7,113 nt of DNA, taken from assembly GCA_028698765.1 (NCBI GenBank), contig JAQVVW010000068.1, positions 1 through 7,113 on the forward strand, read 5' to 3'. Under the pieces are notes generated by a model. That model made no database searches. It worked only from the letters and a program-made list of their open reading frames with translations, and was not told the origin of the DNA. Of this stretch, positions 5,445-7,113 are shown in pieces. How positions within the stretch are numbered: the first letter of the stretch is position 1; each line of letters begins with the position of its first letter. The translations under genes and the position numbers were made by a program. The stretch comes from Methanoculleus sp. (lineage in GTDB: Archaea > Halobacteriota > Methanomicrobia > Methanomicrobiales > Methanoculleaceae).

Positions 5445-6014
5445 CTACGTCCCGTATTTTCTGTTATTATACCACAAAAACACTCCATACAATGCAGTCA
5501 GCAGCACCGTGACCGCGCCGAGCGCCGCGCCGAACGCACGGGTTGTATCCCGGATAAGGTGGCCTTGCGCAAACAGAGTGTCGAGAGCCATGACATCGTC
5601 AATGGTCAGGTTCGCCGGGTCGGGGATGAGGTAGGTGTTCTTGTAGAGAAACTCCGGGTCCGGAGGGGCAGTGAGTACGCCGTAGACGACCATGATCGAC
5701 CCGTTCTCGCACCGGGATAGAGTCGATCCGGTTCCGCCGGTGAACGAGAAGGTCATCAGCACGGCAAATCCGATCGCGGCGACGATAATGGTCACCTCGA
5801 GTGCGCTGAGCGCCGCCTTCCCGTGCAGGATCGTGGAGAGTTCGTCTTCTGTGACCTCCGTCACGCTACGGCGGCAGAGTGCCAGGATCGCGATGCCGGC
5901 GACGACGGCAACGACCGGGACGATCATGTTTGCGGTTGTCAGGCCGAACCCGAGAGCAAGGATCAGGCCGGCCGCCACCAGGGCAATGCAGATGAGATAG
6001 GTTCTCTGTTTCAT
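5445..6014 (-). CDS. DUF2178-like four-helix integral membrane protein
   Basis: A 189-aa membrane protein of unknown function. Predicted helices lie at about 6-26, 29-47, 71-91 and 161-181. Between helices 2 and 3 is the cytoplasmic motif CRRSVTEVTEDELSTILHGK followed by AALSALEVT, which resembles the DUF2178 family pattern (acidic residues, then I..KAA..). Positive residues after helix 2 (RRS) and at the C-terminus (NNRKYGT) put both ends inside. Residues about 92-160 would then form an outside loop of about 70 residues with a single Cys, longer than I expect for the family. The start ATG has TGAGG about 5 nt upstream. The XRE regulator follows after 5 bp, an arrangement I associate with this family, so the pair may act together. 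The DUF2178 assignment is by pattern only; the topology is inferred. Confidence 0.75.
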   Translation of the reverse strand: MKQRTYLICIALVAAGLILALGFGLTTANMIVPVVAVVAGIAILALCRRSVTEVTEDELSTILHGKAALSALEVTIIVAAIGFAVLMTFSFTGGTGSTLSRCENGSIMVVYGVLTAPPDPEFLYKNTYLIPDPANLTIDDVMALDTLFAQGHLIRDTTRAFGAALGAVTVLLTALYGVFLWYNNRKYGT

Positions 6015-6047
6015 AGTGCCTCAATGTAACACTTACTTCTCTTATTG

Positions 6048-6055
6048 TGTAAATA
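6048..6055 (-). promoter_or_regulatory. Possible TATA-like box of the membrane protein/XRE operon
   Basis: TATTTACA on the minus strand lies in an AT-rich stretch. A start about 26 bp downstream would be near 6026, giving a leader of about 12 nt with the TGAGG ribosome-binding site. The region 6025-6052 contains two TGTAA copies that could be part of an operator. Confidence 0.35.
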
Positions 6056-6139
6056 CTTTCCCATATGGTGCAGCCAGTTTCTCTATGTGGGAGGGTTTCA
6101 CAACAGTCAATCAGAGGCTGAAGGCCACGAAGGAATCCG

Positions 6140-6154
6140 AAAAAAGTGCAAAAA
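6140..6154 (-). terminator. T-tract terminator downstream of gyrA
   Basis: On the minus strand, T5 (6154-6150) and T6 (6145-6140) runs start 16 bp after the gyrA stop. Paired T-tracts are the usual archaeal termination signal; no strong hairpin precedes them. The rest of the spacer (to 6060) shows no ORF or structure I can support. Confidence 0.6.
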
Positions 6155-6170
6155 GAGAGGGAACAGGGGC

Positions 6171-7112
6171 TTATGCCTCTTCCCTGTCTTCAGAATCCAG
6201 GATCGTGAACCCGATGACCCGGTCGCCGTCGCCGAGTTTCATGACCCGAACACCGCGGGTGCCCCGCTTCTGGATCGAAACTTCGGAAACCTTCGTCCGG
6301 ATCACGATGCCGGATGCGCTCATCACGATGATCTCGTCGTCGTCGGAGACCGCCATCGACCCGACGACGTTGCCCGCCCGGACGTCGACGACGATGTTCC
6401 GGACGCCCATCGTGCCTCTGCCGTGACCGCGGAACTCGTCGAACTCCGTCCGCTTCCCGTAGCCCTGCTCCGTGATGGTGAGGAGATGATCCTCCTCGAC
6501 CACCGCCACCGCCTGAAGGGCATCGCCGTGGCGGAGCTTGATCCCCCGCACGCCCATGGCGTTGCGGTGAACCGGGCGGACGGCCTCCTCGTGGAACCGG
6601 AGGCTCTGTCCGAACTTCGTCGTCAGGATCAGTTCCTGGTTCCCGTCGATCGCCTTCACGTCCACCACCGCATCATCGCCGCGGAGGTTGATGGCGTTGA
6701 TCCCGGTCTGCCGCGGCCGCGAGAACTCGTCGAGCGCCATCTTCGCGACCGTTCCCTCCCTCGTCGCGAAGAAGAGGTAGTGGTCGGGCCCGAACTCCCG
6801 CACAGGGATCACGGTCGTCACCCGCTCTTCGCCGTCGAGATTCAGGAGGTTGACGAGGGCCTTGCCCTTGCCGGTCCGCTGCCCCTCGGGGAGGTCGTAG
6901 ACCTTCAGCCAGTAGATCTTCCCCCTGTCGGTGAAACAGAGGAGGTAATCGAGCATGTTCGCGACGAAGACGTTCTCGACGCCGTCGTCGTCTTTCGTCG
7001 CCATGCCGATGACACCGCGCCCTCCGCGCCGCTGGTTCCGGTAGGTGTCGAGGTCGATCCTCTTCACGTAGTTCGAAGAGGTGAGCGAGACCAGCATCGG
7101 TTTGTCCTCGAT
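6171..7112 (-). CDS. gyrA: DNA gyrase subunit A, C-terminal domain (5'-truncated)
   Basis: The DNA-wrapping C-terminal part of GyrA; with GyrB the enzyme introduces negative supercoils. The frame is open to the window edge and shows 313 residues, so the catalytic tyrosine domain lies outside. Numbered from the first visible codon, the GyrA box QRRGGRG is at 27-33, followed by YLLCFTDRGKIYWLKVYDLP (56-75). Box-derived blade motifs then repeat: QRTGKGKALVNLL, RPRQTGINAINL, HRNAMGVRGIKL, GHGRGTMGVRNIV and QKRGTRGVRVMKL. Six blades match the beta-pinwheel of true gyrase rather than topoisomerase IV. The protein ends shortly after the last blade (SEDREEA), without the long acidic tail of E. coli GyrA. 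The ATG at 7097 is internal, because family sequence continues upstream. Two T-tracts follow the stop. Gyrase is a bacterial-type enzyme that several euryarchaea carry, thought to have been gained by ancient transfer. Confidence 0.96.
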   Translation of the reverse strand: MEDKPMLVSLTSSNYVKRIDLDTYRNQRRGGRGVIGMATKDDDGVENVFVANMLDYLLCFTDRGKIYWLKVYDLPEGQRTGKGKALVNLLNLDGEERVTTVIPVREFGPDHYLFFATREGTVAKMALDEFSRPRQTGINAINLRGDDAVVDVKAIDGNQELILTTKFGQSLRFHEEAVRPVHRNAMGVRGIKLRHGDALQAVAVVEEDHLLTITEQGYGKRTEFDEFRGHGRGTMGVRNIVVDVRAGNVVGSMAVSDDDEIIVMSASGIVIRTKVSEVSIQKRGTRGVRVMKLGDGDRVIGFTILDSEDREEA

Positions 7113-7113
7113 G

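Noticed and set aside
5222..5488. Upstream extension of the small ORF to 188 codons
   Set aside because: The extension runs through the XRE gene in another frame; the ATGA overlap at 5218-5221 is the natural start.
6016..6426. 136-codon plus-strand frame from the spacer into gyrA
   Set aside because: Most of it is antisense to gyrA, and the spacer part lacks coding character or a ribosome-binding site.
1..7113. CRISPR arrays, tRNA or rRNA genes, insertion sequences, attachment sites
   Set aside because: I saw no regularly spaced repeats, cloverleaf sequences, transposase or integrase motifs, or long terminal repeats.

Overview
The window looks like chromosomal DNA of a GC-rich euryarchaeon, most likely a Methanomicrobiales methanogen such as Methanoculleus or a relative. 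This rests on the gene set: an archaeal/eukaryotic-type glycyl-tRNA synthetase, a full-length Hef helicase-nuclease, a UPF0147 protein, an SSSCA1-type zinc-ribbon protein, a DUF2178-like membrane protein, and a bacterial-type gyrase A subunit, which several euryarchaeal lineages carry. The intergenic regions also show archaeal TATA-like boxes and T-tract terminators. The genus is an inference.

Layout, left to right. The 3' part of glyS (+, truncated by the window edge) ends in an ATGA overlap with hef (+, 749 aa, apparently complete). hef ends tail to tail with a small zinc-ribbon protein gene (-), and the two share 10 bp. A short AT-rich divergent promoter region at about 4053-4118 separates that gene from a UPF0147 gene (+). 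A hairpin-rich 115-bp convergent spacer follows, then a YjbQ/UPF0047 gene (-) with its own TATA-like box and a strong Shine-Dalgarno sequence.

Further right is a minus-strand cluster read from 6014 downwards. It encodes a four-helix DUF2178-like membrane protein, then an XRE-family HTH regulator 5 bp later, then a small unrecognised ORF overlapping the regulator by ATGA. Inside that small ORF, coding character moves to another frame, suggesting either a frameshift or a nested second small gene. A perfect 16-bp palindrome lies between this cluster and the YjbQ gene. The window ends with the 3' part of gyrA (-), followed by two T-tracts that probably terminate its transcript.

Most of the window is housekeeping: translation, replication-fork repair, topology and conserved small archaeal proteins. 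The least explained part is the membrane protein/XRE/small-ORF cluster at 4922-6014. It looks like a small membrane-linked regulatory module, but nothing in the sequence proves a specific function. I saw no CRISPR array, tRNA, rRNA, insertion sequence or prophage gene.
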